Shown: in pieces, positions 9,140 to 17,754 of the stretch
Layout: each line of letters opens with the position of its first letter
How positions within the stretch are numbered: the first letter of the stretch is position 1
Assembly (NCBI RefSeq): GCF_001746415.1
Contig: NZ_MEHJ01000001.1
Span: forward strand, 5,958,501-6,022,500
DNA: 64,000 nucleotides
Source: Streptomyces agglomeratus
Lineage (GTDB): Bacteria; Actinomycetota; Actinomycetes; Streptomycetales; Streptomycetaceae
Direction: 5' to 3'
Notes under the pieces: model-generated
Databases searched by the model: none
The model's input: only the letters and a program-made list of their open reading frames with translations
Told to the model about the DNA's origin: nothing
Position numbers and translations under genes: made by a program

Positions 9140-9604
9140 ATGTCCGGCCAGTCAGCCCCCCGCCGCACCGTGCTGAAGGGCGCAGTCCTCGCCGGCGCGG
9201 CCGGACTGGGGGTGGCGGCCTGCTCCACCGAGTCGAAGCTCGGCCACGCCAAGCCGCTGCCGTCCACGCCCGTGAACCTCGGGACGGCCGACGCGGTCCC
9301 GGTCGGGAGCGCCAAGCTCTACCGGGAGCAGCGGATCATCGTGAGCTGCCCGGCCGAGGGGAAGTACACGGCCTTCAGCGCGCAGTGCACGCACGCGGGC
9401 TGTGTCCTGGACAAGATCGTGGAGGGCGAAGGCAACTGCCCCTGTCACGGCAGCCGCTTCGACGTCACGACAGGTGAGGTCCTCCAGGGCCCGGCGACCG
9501 TGCCGCTGCCCGCCATCCCGGTCAGGGCCGAGGGCGGCGAACTCATCACCGGTACGGGCACAGGCAAGGACGCCGGCGCGGCTTCCGAGGGCCCGAACGC
9601 CTGA
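9140..9604 (+). CDS. Rieske [2Fe-2S] lipoprotein
   Basis: This 154-residue secreted Rieske protein begins with RRTVLKGAVLAG, a twin-arginine-like signal followed by lipobox GVAAC (C28). It is probably exported folded by Tat and then lipid-anchored. Cluster motifs are C83-T-H85-A-G-C88 and C100-P-C102-H103-G-S. C83, H85, C100 and H103 would bind the 2Fe-2S cluster, and C88-C102 would form the stabilising disulfide of high-potential Rieske proteins. ATG 9140 is preceded by GGAGAA at a good distance. The C-terminus is a Gly/Ala-rich tail. The electron-transfer partner is unknown, and no oxidase or cytochrome subunits are adjacent. Confidence 0.92.
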   Translation: MSGQSAPRRTVLKGAVLAGAAGLGVAACSTESKLGHAKPLPSTPVNLGTADAVPVGSAKLYREQRIIVSCPAEGKYTAFSAQCTHAGCVLDKIVEGEGNCPCHGSRFDVTTGEVLQGPATVPLPAIPVRAEGGELITGTGTGKDAGAASEGPNA

Positions 9605-9628
9605 CCCGGGCGGATCCGACCGCGCGGA

Positions 9629-10684
9629 TCACTCCCAGTCCCAGTCGATCCCGAGGATCCCGGCCCGCACCCCCTGCTCCACCAGGTGCACCGTCCCGTG
9701 CCGGCCGCTCAGCGTGAGGTCCCCGCGGGCGCCGCGCGCCGCGCCCGCCGAGGTCTGTGTGAAGCGCCGGCACCGTACCGGAAGCGCTTGTTCGTCGAAG
9801 TGCACCTGGAGGACGTACTGGCCGCCGGTGAAGCGGAAGCCACGCACGTACTCACTGCTGGGGCCGGCTGTGCCGTCCTCGACCGAGTAACCGAAGAGGT
9901 ACGTCTCTCCCGCCCGCAGCCGCGCGTCGAAGAGCAGCTCGGCCACGAGGACCCCCGATTCCTCGTCCCACCGCACACGGCCCGTTCGGCAGTTCTCCCG
10001 CGCCCGCACCACCACCCGGGAGGGGTCGCAGCCGGGGTCCCCGTGGTGGATGGCCAGGTACCGGTCGATGCCGTCGCGGTGGGCCCGTACGACATGCTGC
10101 GAATCGCGGCCGATCAGTTCCCGGCCCGCTCCGATCCGTACCCGCTCGTGATGGCCCACGGTGTGCAGCCCCCCGTCCGCCGGGAACTCCAGCTCGGAGA
10201 GCAGCGCTTCCAGGGCGTCCGAGGGCTCTACGAGGGCGCGGTACGAGCGCGAGGCGGGGCGCTCGGTTTCAATGTGCGTGCTCCCGGGGCCCAGCAGCCG
10301 GATCAGCGCGTCACCGGGCAGCCGCAACAGCTCTTCCAGCGCGCGTACGGCGCGCAGCGACTCGGGGCGCTGCGGGCGCCGCGCGCCCTGCTGCCAGTAA
10401 CTGAGGCTTGTGACACCGACCTTGATGCCGCGGCCCGCCAGATGATGCTGTACGCGCTGCAAGGGCAGCCCGCGCGCGGCGAGGGCGGCACGCAGCGCCA
10501 GGTGGAACGGGCCGGTGCGCAGAGCCTGCTCCAGATCGGCCGCCGCGCCGGGGTCCGGTTCGCCGGGCGCCCGGCCTTCCGCGGCCCGGCCTCCCGGCGC
10601 CCGGCCGCCTGGCGCCCGGCCTCCTGGCGTCCGGCTGCCCGTCGGGAAGCGGCCTCCTGCCGCCTGCTGCGTGATCTGCGGCAT
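9629..10684 (-). CDS. XRE-like helix-turn-helix transcriptional regulator
   Basis: This is a 351-residue protein. After a low-complexity N-terminus with five R-x-P-G-G-type pentapeptides (residues 18-42) comes a helix-turn-helix region: GIKVGVTSLSYWQQGARRPQ and following helices, about residues 85-135, typical of Cro/C1-type DNA-binding domains. The remaining 200 residues are a mostly beta effector domain of unknown function (GRELIGRDSQHVVRAHRDG, TGGQYVLQVHF). ATG 10684 is preferred over GTG 10708 because TGGAGG lies 6 nt upstream. The perfect palindrome GTGAACGTTCAC sits directly upstream, suggesting autoregulation. It is divergent from the secreted protease gene, which it may control. The effector and targets are not known. 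Confidence 0.7.
   Translation of the reverse strand: MPQITQQAAGGRFPTGSRTPGGRAPGGRAPGGRAAEGRAPGEPDPGAAADLEQALRTGPFHLALRAALAARGLPLQRVQHHLAGRGIKVGVTSLSYWQQGARRPQRPESLRAVRALEELLRLPGDALIRLLGPGSTHIETERPASRSYRALVEPSDALEALLSELEFPADGGLHTVGHHERVRIGAGRELIGRDSQHVVRAHRDGIDRYLAIHHGDPGCDPSRVVVRARENCRTGRVRWDEESGVLVAELLFDARLRAGETYLFGYSVEDGTAGPSSEYVRGFRFTGGQYVLQVHFDEQALPVRCRRFTQTSAGAARGARGDLTLSGRHGTVHLVEQGVRAGILGIDWDWE
10559..10633 (-). repeat. Five 15-bp repeats encoding R-x-P-G-G units
   Basis: Within the regulator gene, five consecutive 15-bp units encode RTPGG, RAPGG, RAPGG, RAAEG and RAPGE. The unit keeps the reading frame, so copy number could vary without breaking the gene. It probably forms a flexible N-terminal extension. 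Confidence 0.8.
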
Positions 10685-10696
10685 GGGGAACCTCCA

Positions 10697-10795
10697 GTGA
10701 ACGTTCACGGCGTGACCGGTGCGGCGCGCGCAGACGGGGCCGGTGGGCCAGGTCGGCGGAGCGAGGAATGTTCACTCATGGGTCGCACCGTTCAC
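10697..10795. promoter_or_regulatory. Candidate operator boxes (GTTCAC) between regulator and protease
   Basis: A perfect 12-bp palindrome GTGAACGTTCAC lies at 10697-10708. Two further GTTCAC half-sites lie at 10770-10775 and 10790-10795, exactly 20 bp apart (two helical turns). They fill the space between the divergent regulator and protease genes. I infer binding by the adjacent HTH protein; another regulator is possible. Confidence 0.45.
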
Positions 10796-10910
10796 AGCGC
10801 TGTGTCACCCGCATTGAAGCGTGTTGACCTGCCCGCGACAACACCCTGATGCTCCTCAACAGCGTCCGGACGCGCTCCTCCACCCCCCCCCCCGCCTCGG
10901 GAGGAACGCG

Positions 10911-11579
10911 ATGCGCAACCGAAAGAGACGGCTCTCCCCGGCCGTCGTGACCGCCGCAGTCCTGCTCTGCGTCCCCGCCACTACGACCAGCGCCATGGCA
11001 GCCACCACGGCCACCGCCACGGCCACCGGCAACGCCACCACGGCCGCCACCGCCACGGCCGTCACTGCCACCGACACCGCCGAGCCGTCGGCCGTGCTCG
11101 CCGCCAAGCGCCTCGACATCACGATGCAGGCCCAGCAGAAGACGAACTGGTGCTGGGCGGCCGGCGGCAACACCATCGCCGCCTGGTTCGGCAGGAACCA
11201 CACCCAGAACCAGTTCTGCAACGCAGCCTTCGGCCGCCAGCAGGGCACCGAATGCCCCAACAGCCAGGCCACTCTCGGGAACGTCCAGAACGGCCTCGCA
11301 TGGGCGGGCGTCAACCCCGGTACGTACGTGAGCGGCTGGCTCCGCTACCCGACCGTACAGACCGAGATCAACGCCGACCGCCCCATAGAGACCCGCATCC
11401 AGTGGCAGAGCGGTGGCGGTCACATGCACGTCGTCTACGGCTACGACACCGCGAACAGCTGGGTCTACTGGGGCGACCCCTGGGCCACCGGCGACCGCTA
11501 CAACTGGGCGTCCCACAGCTGGTACGTCAACAACAACTCCTTCTCCTGGACCCACTCGCTCTACCGGACAGGGGCGTGA
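10911..11579 (+). CDS. Secreted papain-like cysteine protease (C39-like/AvrRpt2-like)
   Basis: This is a 222-residue protein. A signal peptide (about residues 1-30, RNRKRR then a hydrophobic stretch ending SAMA) is followed by a Thr/Ala-rich linker (31-56) and a papain-like core. The nucleophile is C81 in QQKTNWCWAAGG with Q75/Q76 as oxyanion-hole candidates; H171 or H173 (GGGHMHVVYGYD) and D189 (YWGDP) complete the triad. C103 and C115 could form a disulfide. The pattern matches the Peptidase_C39_2/C70 papain-like families. ATG 10911 follows GGGAGGAAC, a strong ribosome-binding site. A run of ten C lies just upstream. The next gene follows within 5 bp and is probably co-expressed. The substrate is unknown. 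Confidence 0.8.
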   Translation: MRNRKRRLSPAVVTAAVLLCVPATTTSAMAATTATATATGNATTAATATAVTATDTAEPSAVLAAKRLDITMQAQQKTNWCWAAGGNTIAAWFGRNHTQNQFCNAAFGRQQGTECPNSQATLGNVQNGLAWAGVNPGTYVSGWLRYPTVQTEINADRPIETRIQWQSGGGHMHVVYGYDTANSWVYWGDPWATGDRYNWASHSWYVNNNSFSWTHSLYRTGA

Positions 11580-11584
11580 CAGCG

Positions 11585-12421
11585 ATGACCGCCGCACATG
11601 TCACCAGGGCCGCCGTCGCCGCGGCGGCCGCGACCCTCCTCCTGGGCCTCGCCCCGCTCGCCCGCGCCGACGTGAACCCGGTGCCTCCTGCCCCGGCGGC
11701 GCCCTCCGCCGAGCACCTGGCCGCCGCTCACAAGGCGGCCGCCGCACCCGCCGTCCGCGCCACCCTCGCGCGCTTCTTCGCCCGTGAGGCAGCCGTCACC
11801 GAGGCGGCGGCCGCCCCCCGTGTCGGCGACGCCACCGTGCCCGTCCACACGCTCGCCCCCGACTTCGTGGCGGGCCGCGAGGGCGCTCCGGTGGCGGAAC
11901 TGGAGTACCTGGCGGGAACAGCCGTCTCCGCGGACGGGCAGAAGGCGTCGCTGTGGACCGTTCCCGGGAACGGCCCGGACGGCTCCTGGCAGGTGGTGAA
12001 CATCGCCACAGGCGACGACGAGGCGCGCTTCGCCGCGAAGGGCGCCCGCACGCTCCCGGGAGGCACCGTTTTCCGCGAGCCGCAGATCGACGCCTGGTAC
12101 GTGCAGCGCCACGCGCGCGTGCTGCCCCTGGACGAGGACGCCGTACGCGCGGTGGGCGCCGGCGGCACCACGCTCGCCGCCTACCGGGACCGCGTCCGGA
12201 AGGCGTACGGCGACAAGCTCCCCGGCTCGGCGTACGCGAAGAAGGGCGGCGCCGGCGGTTACGGTGCGCCGGCGCCGGCAGCCACCGGTTCCGGCGCCGC
12301 CGCGTCTTCCGCCGAACCGTCGCCCGTCGCCCCTGTGGCCGCGGGCGCCGGGGGACTCGCCGCCCTGGCCCTGGCCGCGACGGCACTGCGGATGCGCCGC
12401 CGCACGGCTCCGGGCGGCTAG
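11585..12421 (+). CDS. Secreted membrane-anchored protein, partner of the cysteine protease
   Basis: I do not recognise this 278-residue protein. It has an N-terminal signal peptide (residues 1-28, cleaved after ARA), an Ala-rich helical segment (40-80), a central extracytoplasmic domain (85-215; [19 protein letters not shown]) and a Gly/Ala/Pro linker. It ends with one C-terminal membrane helix (251-269) followed by RRR. It should thus be tethered outside the cell with a short cytoplasmic tail. ATG 11585 has AGGGG 10 nt upstream; GTG 11576 overlaps the preceding stop but sits too close to that site. Tight coupling to the protease suggests it could be a propeptide-like inhibitor, anchor or substrate; this is inference. 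Confidence 0.75.
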   Translation: MTAAHVTRAAVAAAAATLLLGLAPLARADVNPVPPAPAAPSAEHLAAAHKAAAAPAVRATLARFFAREAAVTEAAAAPRVGDATVPVHTLAPDFVAGREGAPVAELEYLAGTAVSADGQKASLWTVPGNGPDGSWQVVNIATGDDEARFAAKGARTLPGGTVFREPQIDAWYVQRHARVLPLDEDAVRAVGAGGTTLAAYRDRVRKAYGDKLPGSAYAKKGGAGGYGAPAPAATGSGAAASSAEPSPVAPVAAGAGGLAALALAATALRMRRRTAPGG

Positions 12422-12425
12422 CGAA

Positions 12426-12460
12426 GCGGGGGCGGGAGGCCGAGTGCCCCCCGCCCCCGC
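12426..12460 (+). terminator. Terminator after the protease unit
   Basis: GCGGGGGCGGG (12426-12436) pairs perfectly with CCCGCCCCCGC (12450-12460), five bases after the stop of the anchored protein gene and upstream of uvrC. Confidence 0.65.
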
Positions 12461-12548
12461 ACCGGGCCCCTGCCGGGCGTCCCGGCACCCGCGCGTCCGG
12501 GCCCCGGCCGCACCCGCGTTGTCACCGCCCGCAAGTAGGGTGTGTGGC

Positions 12549-14609
12549 ATGGCAGACCCCTCCAGCTACCGCCCCAAGCCGGGACAGATCCCCGACTCGC
12601 CGGGGGTCTACAAATTCCGCGACGAGCACCGCCGGGTGATCTACGTCGGGAAGGCGAAGAGCCTGCGCCCGCGCCTGTCCTCGTACTTCCAGGACCTGGC
12701 CAATCTCCACCCGCGTACCCGCACCATGGTCACCACGGCCGCGTCCGTCGAGTGGACGGTGGTCTCCACCGAGGTGGAGGCGCTCCAGCTGGAGTACTCC
12801 TGGATCAAGGAGTTCGACCCCCGCTTCAACGTCAAGTACCGGGACGACAAGAGCTATCCGTCTCTCGCCGTGACGCTCAACGAGGAGTTCCCGAGGGTCC
12901 AGGTCATGCGCGGCCCCAAGAAGAAGGGCGTGCGCTACTTCGGTCCGTACGGTCACGCCTGGGCCATCCGCGAGACCGTCGACCTGATGCTCCGCGTCTT
13001 CCCCGTACGCACCTGCTCGGCCGGCGTCTTCAAGAACGCCGCCAGGACCGGCCGGCCCTGCCTCCTCGGCTACATCGGCAAGTGCTCCGCCCCCTGTGTG
13101 GGCCGCGTCACGCCCGGCGAGCACCGGGAACTGGCCGAGGAGTTCTGCGACTTCATGGCCGGCCGCACGGGCCAGTACCTCAAGCGCATCGAGCAGCAGA
13201 TGCACGAGGCCGCCGAGGACATGGAGTACGAGAGGGCCGCCCGCCTGCGCGACGACATAGGGGCGCTGCGCCGCGCCCTGGAGAAGAACACGGTGGTGTT
13301 CAACGACGCCACCGACGCCGACCTGATCGCTCTCGCCGAGGACGAGCTGGAAGCCGCCGTGCAGATCTTCCACGTACGCGGCGGACGGGTGCGCGGCCAG
13401 CGCGGCTGGGTCACCGACAAGGTCGAGGCCGTCGACACGGCCGGCCTCGTCGAGCACGCCCTCCAGCAGCTGTACGGCGAGGAGCAGGGCGACGCGGTGC
13501 CCAAGGAGGTCCTCGTCCCGGCCATGCCCGAGGACGCCCCGGCGGTCTCCCAGTGGCTCGCGGAGCGGCGCGGGGCGAACGTGTCGCTGCGCATCCCGCA
13601 GCGCGGCGACAAGAAGGACCTCATGGCGACGGTCCAGCGCAACGCCCAGCAGGCCCTCGTCCTGCACAAGACCAAGCGCGCGTCCGACCTGACCACCCGT
13701 TCCCGCGCCCTGGAGGAGATCGCGGAGGCGCTCGGCCTGGACTCCGCCCCACTGCGCATCGAGTGCTTCGACATCTCCCACCTCCAGGGCGACGACGTGG
13801 TGGCCTCCATGGTCGTCTTCGAGGACGGGCTGCCGCGCAAGAGCGAGTACCGCCGCTTCCAGATCAAGACCTTCGAGGGCCAGGACGACGTCCGGTCCAT
13901 GCACGAGGTGCTCACCCGCCGCTTCCGACGCTATCTCCAGGAGAAGGAGAGGACGGGGGAGTGGATCCAGGAGAACGGGGCCACGGAGGTGTCCGCCGAG
14001 CCGGACCCGAACGGGGAGGACGACGGCAGGCCCAAGCGTTTCGCGTACCCGCCGCAGCTCGTCGTCGTCGACGGCGGACAGCCCCAGGTGGCCGCCGCCC
14101 AGCGCGCCCTCGACGAGCTGGGCATCGACGACATCGCCGTCTGCGGCCTCGCCAAGCGGCTCGAAGAGGTCTGGGTGCCCGGCGAGGACGACCCGGTCGT
14201 CCTGCCCCGCACCAGCGAGGGCCTCTATCTGCTCCAGCGCGTCCGTGACACGGCTCACGACTTCGCCATCCGCTACCAGCGCACCAAGCGCGCCAAGCGC
14301 TTCAGGGCGGGCCCGCTGGACGAGGTGCCCGGCCTCGGTGAGACGCGCAAGCATGCCCTGATCAAGCACTTCGGTTCGGTGAAGAAGCTCCGGTCCGCGA
14401 CAATCGACCAGATCTGCGAGGTTCCGGGGATAGGCCGGAAGACGGCCGAGACGGTCGCCGGGTTCCTCGCACAAGCGGCACCCGCCGCACCCGCCGTGAA
14501 CACGGCGACAGGAGAGATCATTGAGTACGACGAGGACACCGCGAACGCCGCGGAAGCCGCGGCGGTCTCGCCCGCGGTCTCCCCGTCGGATCGGGGGCAG
14601 CAGGAATGA
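12549..14609 (+). CDS. uvrC: UvrABC excinuclease subunit C
   Basis: UvrC makes the dual incisions of nucleotide excision repair with UvrB. The 686-residue protein has, in order: a GIY-YIG nuclease domain (PGVYKF, then [18 protein letters not shown], residues 17-50), a Cys-containing segment, the UVR UvrB-binding motif ([15 protein letters not shown] near 225), the RNase H-like 5' nuclease domain ([11 protein letters not shown] and VVVDGGQPQ) and two C-terminal helix-hairpin-helix units ([25 protein letters not shown]). ATG 12549 has only GTAGGG at 12535-12540. This could be a weak ribosome-binding site or, as TAGGGT, a -10 hexamer for a near-leaderless transcript. It overlaps rapZ by 4 bp (ATGA). 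Confidence 0.97.
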   Translation: MADPSSYRPKPGQIPDSPGVYKFRDEHRRVIYVGKAKSLRPRLSSYFQDLANLHPRTRTMVTTAASVEWTVVSTEVEALQLEYSWIKEFDPRFNVKYRDDKSYPSLAVTLNEEFPRVQVMRGPKKKGVRYFGPYGHAWAIRETVDLMLRVFPVRTCSAGVFKNAARTGRPCLLGYIGKCSAPCVGRVTPGEHRELAEEFCDFMAGRTGQYLKRIEQQMHEAAEDMEYERAARLRDDIGALRRALEKNTVVFNDATDADLIALAEDELEAAVQIFHVRGGRVRGQRGWVTDKVEAVDTAGLVEHALQQLYGEEQGDAVPKEVLVPAMPEDAPAVSQWLAERRGANVSLRIPQRGDKKDLMATVQRNAQQALVLHKTKRASDLTTRSRALEEIAEALGLDSAPLRIECFDISHLQGDDVVASMVVFEDGLPRKSEYRRFQIKTFEGQDDVRSMHEVLTRRFRRYLQEKERTGEWIQENGATEVSAEPDPNGEDDGRPKRFAYPPQLVVVDGGQPQVAAAQRALDELGIDDIAVCGLAKRLEEVWVPGEDDPVVLPRTSEGLYLLQRVRDTAHDFAIRYQRTKRAKRFRAGPLDEVPGLGETRKHALIKHFGSVKKLRSATIDQICEVPGIGRKTAETVAGFLAQAAPAAPAVNTATGEIIEYDEDTANAAEAAAVSPAVSPSDRGQQE

Positions 14610-15586
14610 CTGAGCACCACGGAGACGGAGCAGACGTGAGTACGGGCACCACCGGGGACAACGGGGATACCGGCCAGAACGGCCTCAGCGGGAACAACGG
14701 CAACAACGGCGACGCGGCCGAGCAGCCCATCCCCGAGCTGGTGATCATCTCGGGCATGTCGGGAGCGGGCCGCAGCACCGCCGCGAAGTGCCTCGAAGAC
14801 CTCGGCTGGTTCGTCGTCGACAACCTGCCGCCCGCGCTGATCCCCACCATGGTGGAGCTCGGCGCCCGCTCGCAGGGCAACGTCGCCCGTATCGCCGTCG
14901 TGGTCGACGTCCGGGGCCGGCGCTTCTTCGACAACCTCCGCGAGTCCCTGGCCGACCTGGACGCCAAGGAGGTCACCCGGCGGATCGTCTTCCTGGAGTC
15001 CTCCGACGACGCCCTCGTGCGGCGTTTCGAATCCGTACGCCGCCCCCACCCGCTCCAGGGCGACGGCCGGATCACCGACGGCATCGCGGCCGAGCGCGAC
15101 CTCCTGCGCGAGCTGCGCGGCGACGCCGACCTGGTCATCGACACCTCCAGCCTCAACGTCCACGAGCTGCGCGCCAAGATGGACGCCCAGTTCGCGGGCG
15201 ACGACGAGCCGCAGCTGCGCGCCACGGTCATGTCGTTCGGCTACAAGTACGGCCTGCCGGTCGACGCCGACCTCGTCGTCGACTGCCGCTTCCTGCCGAA
15301 CCCGCACTGGGTCCCGGAGCTGCGCCCCTTCACCGGCCTCAACGAAGAGGTCTCCGGGTACGTCTTCAACCAGCCGGGCGCCAAGGAGTTCCTCGACCAG
15401 TACACCGAGCTGCTCCAGCTCATCGCGGCCGGTTACCGCCGTGAGGGCAAGCGCTACGTCACCATCGCCGTCGGCTGTACGGGCGGCAAGCACCGCAGTG
15501 TCGCCATGTCGGAGAAGCTGGCCGCCCGGCTGTCCTCCGCGGGCGTGGAGACCGTCCTCGTCCACCGGGACATGGGGCGCGAGTGA
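14606..15586 (+). CDS. rapZ: RNase adapter protein RapZ / P-loop nucleotide-binding protein
   Basis: The 326-residue protein carries a P-loop (GMSGAGRST, residues 50-58) and the C-terminal RapZ domain with [10 protein letters not shown]. In E. coli RapZ directs RNase E to the GlmZ small RNA; in Gram-positives (YvcJ) it is a nucleotide-binding protein of less clear role. Length exceeds the usual 285-290 because of a Gly/Asn/Asp/Thr-rich N-terminal extension (residues 1-40). A GTG at 14636 is an alternative start that would remove ten residues. The ATGA overlap with uvrC and GTGA overlap with yvcK show translational coupling in the conserved uvrC-rapZ-yvcK-whiA operon. Confidence 0.95.
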   Translation: MTEHHGDGADVSTGTTGDNGDTGQNGLSGNNGNNGDAAEQPIPELVIISGMSGAGRSTAAKCLEDLGWFVVDNLPPALIPTMVELGARSQGNVARIAVVVDVRGRRFFDNLRESLADLDAKEVTRRIVFLESSDDALVRRFESVRRPHPLQGDGRITDGIAAERDLLRELRGDADLVIDTSSLNVHELRAKMDAQFAGDDEPQLRATVMSFGYKYGLPVDADLVVDCRFLPNPHWVPELRPFTGLNEEVSGYVFNQPGAKEFLDQYTELLQLIAAGYRREGKRYVTIAVGCTGGKHRSVAMSEKLAARLSSAGVETVLVHRDMGRE

Positions 15587-16617
15587 CCGGACGCAACTTC
15601 CGCCTGCGGCGGCTGCGCGGCAATGACGCCGCGCGGCCGCAGCGCAAGCGCGGCGCCCAGCCCAAGGTGGTCGCTCTCGGCGGCGGCATGGGGCTTTCCG
15701 CGTCGCTCACGGCGCTGCGGCGCATCACCGGCGACCTGACCGCCGTGGTCACGGTCGCCGACGACGGCGGCTCCAGCGGGCGGCTGCGCGACGAGCTGGG
15801 CGTTCTGCCCCCGGGTGACCTGCGCAAGGCGCTCGCGGCGCTGTGCGGGGACGACGACTGGGGCCAGACCTGGTCACGCGTCATCCAGCACCGCTTCTCC
15901 AGCCGGGGCGACCTGCACGACCACGCCGTCGGCAATCTGCTGATCGTCGCCCTGTGGGAGCAGCTCGGGGACCACGTCCAGGCCCTGGACCTGGTCGGCC
16001 GGCTCCTCGGAGCGCACGGCCGGGTGCTGCCCATGTCCGCCGTGCCCCTGGAGCTCCAGGCGCTCGTACGGGGGCACGACCCTCTGCGGCCGGACGACGT
16101 GGACACGGTCCGCGGCCAGGCCACCGTGGCGCTCACCCCCGGTGAGGTGCAGTCCGTACACCTCGTCCCGCAGGGCCCGCCGGCCGTCCCCGAGGCTGTC
16201 GCCGCCGTGCTCGACGCGGACTGGGTGGTGCTCGGTCCCGGCTCCTGGTTCTCCTCGGTGATTCCGCACCTCCTGGTGCCCGAGCTGCTCGACGCGCTCG
16301 TCGAGACGAAGGCCCGCCGGGTCCTGTCGCTCAACCTCGCGCCGCAACCCGGAGAAACCGATGGGTTCTCTCCGCAGCGTCATTTGGAGGTTTTGGGACG
16401 ACACGCCCCTAAACTCGCCCTGGACGTGGTGTTGGCCGACGAGGCTGCCGTGCCCGATCGCGAGTCCCTCGCCGATGCCGCCAAGCGGCTCGGAGCCGCG
16501 GTCGAGCTGGCGCCGGTCGCCGCGCCCGATGGCTCCCCGAAGCACGACCCGGAGCTGTTGGCCGCCGCGTACGACCGTATTTTTCGGATGCATGGAAGGA
16601 TCGGCCCATGGCGATGA
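15583..16617 (+). CDS. yvcK: Gluconeogenesis factor YvcK/CuvA family protein
   Basis: The 344-residue protein shows the 2-phospho-L-lactate transferase-like fold of Yvc[11 protein letters not shown] near residue 30, [12 protein letters not shown] near 60 and HDHAVGNLL near 110. The family binds UDP-sugars and links cell-wall synthesis and carbon metabolism in Bacillus, Listeria and mycobacteria. A basic N-terminal extension ([10 protein letters not shown]) precedes the core. GTG 15583 overlaps the rapZ stop, and the end overlaps whiA by 10 bp, so translation is coupled on both sides. Confidence 0.93.
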   Translation: MTGRNFRLRRLRGNDAARPQRKRGAQPKVVALGGGMGLSASLTALRRITGDLTAVVTVADDGGSSGRLRDELGVLPPGDLRKALAALCGDDDWGQTWSRVIQHRFSSRGDLHDHAVGNLLIVALWEQLGDHVQALDLVGRLLGAHGRVLPMSAVPLELQALVRGHDPLRPDDVDTVRGQATVALTPGEVQSVHLVPQGPPAVPEAVAAVLDADWVVLGPGSWFSSVIPHLLVPELLDALVETKARRVLSLNLAPQPGETDGFSPQRHLEVLGRHAPKLALDVVLADEAAVPDRESLADAAKRLGAAVELAPVAAPDGSPKHDPELLAAAYDRIFRMHGRIGPWR

Positions 16618-17597
16618 CGGCAGCGGTGAAGGACGAAATCTCCCGGCTTCCCGTCACCCGGACCTGCTGCAGGAAGGCGGAGGTCTCGGCGATTCTTCGG
16701 TTCGCGGGCGGGCTGCACCTGGTGAGCGGCCGGATTGTGATCGAGGCGGAGCTGGACGTGAGCTTCGCGGCCCGCAGGCTCAAGAAGGACATCCTGGAGA
16801 TTTTCGGGCACCACTCCGAGCTGGTGGTGATGGCGCCGAGCGGTCTGCGACGCGGCTCCCGTTACCTCGTACGGGTGGTCGCGGGCGGCGACCAGCTGGC
16901 ACGCCAGACCGGGCTGGTCGACGGCCGCGGCCGCCCCATCCGCGGTCTGCCCCCGCAGGTCGTCTCCGGCGCCACGTGTGACGCCGAGGCCGCCTGGCGT
17001 GGCGCGTTCCTCGCGCACGGCTCGCTCACCGAGCCCGGCCGTTCGTCCTCGCTGGAGGTCACCTGTCCGGGCCCCGAGGCCGCCCTCGCCCTCGTCGGCG
17101 CCGCCCGCAGACTCTCCATCGGCGCCAAGGCGCGCGAGGTGCGCGGCGTGGACCGTGTCGTCGTACGGGACGGAGACGCCATTGGCGCGCTGCTGACCCG
17201 CCTCGGCGCGCACGAGTCGGTGCTGGCCTGGGAGGAGCGGCGGATGCGCCGCGAGGTCCGCGCCACCGCGAACCGCCTCGCCAACTTCGACGACGCCAAC
17301 CTGCGCCGCTCCGCGCGGGCCGCGGTCGCCGCGGGTGCCCGGGTCGGACGCGCGCTGGAGATCCTCGGCGAGGAGGTGCCCGAGCACCTCGCCGCCGCCG
17401 GACGGCTGCGCATGGACCACAAGCAGGCATCCCTGGAGGAGCTGGGCGCGCTGGCCGACCCGCCGCTCACGAAGGACGCCGTGGCGGGCCGTATCCGCCG
17501 CCTGCTCGCCATGGCCGACAAGCGGGCCCAGGACCTCGGCATCCCCGGCACGGAGTCCACGATCACCGAGGAGATGGCCGACGGCCTGGTCGGCTGA
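16608..17597 (+). CDS. whiA: Sporulation transcription regulator WhiA
   Basis: WhiA works with WhiB to start sporulation-septation genes in Streptomyces aerial hyphae. The 329-residue protein has the inactive LAGLIDADG homing-endonuclease-like N-terminal domain (from [13 protein letters not shown] through about 200) and a C-terminal helix-turn-helix domain ([20 protein letters not shown], near 270-305). Length matches the family. ATG 16608 lies inside the end of yvcK, consistent with coupled translation. A perfect 34-bp palindrome follows as terminator. In S. coelicolor whiA is reported to be autoregulated from within this operon; no WhiA box was identified here. Confidence 0.97.
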   Translation: MAMTAAVKDEISRLPVTRTCCRKAEVSAILRFAGGLHLVSGRIVIEAELDVSFAARRLKKDILEIFGHHSELVVMAPSGLRRGSRYLVRVVAGGDQLARQTGLVDGRGRPIRGLPPQVVSGATCDAEAAWRGAFLAHGSLTEPGRSSSLEVTCPGPEAALALVGAARRLSIGAKAREVRGVDRVVVRDGDAIGALLTRLGAHESVLAWEERRMRREVRATANRLANFDDANLRRSARAAVAAGARVGRALEILGEEVPEHLAAAGRLRMDHKQASLEELGALADPPLTKDAVAGRIRRLLAMADKRAQDLGIPGTESTITEEMADGLVG

Positions 17598-17623
17598 TCC
17601 GCCTCACCCGCGCGACTCGTTTC

Positions 17624-17657
17624 CGCCGTCGGTGCCTCCCGGGAGGCACCGACGGCG
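17624..17657 (+). terminator. Terminator of the uvrC-whiA operon
   Basis: A perfect palindrome with 17-bp arms and no spacer (17624-17640 and 17641-17657; it opens CGCCGTCGG) lies 27 bp after the whiA stop. It is followed by ATTTCGTG. Without a loop the tip must open, but the GC-rich stem is a convincing terminator. Confidence 0.75.
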
Positions 17658-17682
17658 ATTTCGTGTACCCCTGTAGGCGCTA

Positions 17683-17711
17683 TTGACATGACCATGGACT
17701 GTCATGAGCCT
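17683..17711 (+). promoter_or_regulatory. Promoter with overlapping dyad for the M14 carboxypeptidase
   Basis: TTGACA (17683-17688) is a perfect -35 hexamer. Overlapping it is the inverted repeat CATGAC (17687-17692) / GTCATG (17701-17706). The -10 is less clear (GAGCCT near 17706). The dyad placed over the -35 region suggests control by a repressor or activator, by inference. Confidence 0.4.
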
Positions 17712-17754
17712 GTCGTCTGTTCACTTACGTGGCAGGCAACAGCAAGGGGGGCTC

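Noticed and set aside
7861..9477. 538-residue frame through the 17-bp repeats and sugar kinase
   Set aside because: Low-complexity Arg/Gly/Pro product, antisense to the PfkB kinase and out of frame with the Rieske gene.
12215..12235. Sortase signal in the anchored protein (KLPGSA)
   Set aside because: LPGSA is about 35 residues before the membrane helix and is not LPXTG or LAXTG; the C-terminal helix with RRR is a simple anchor.
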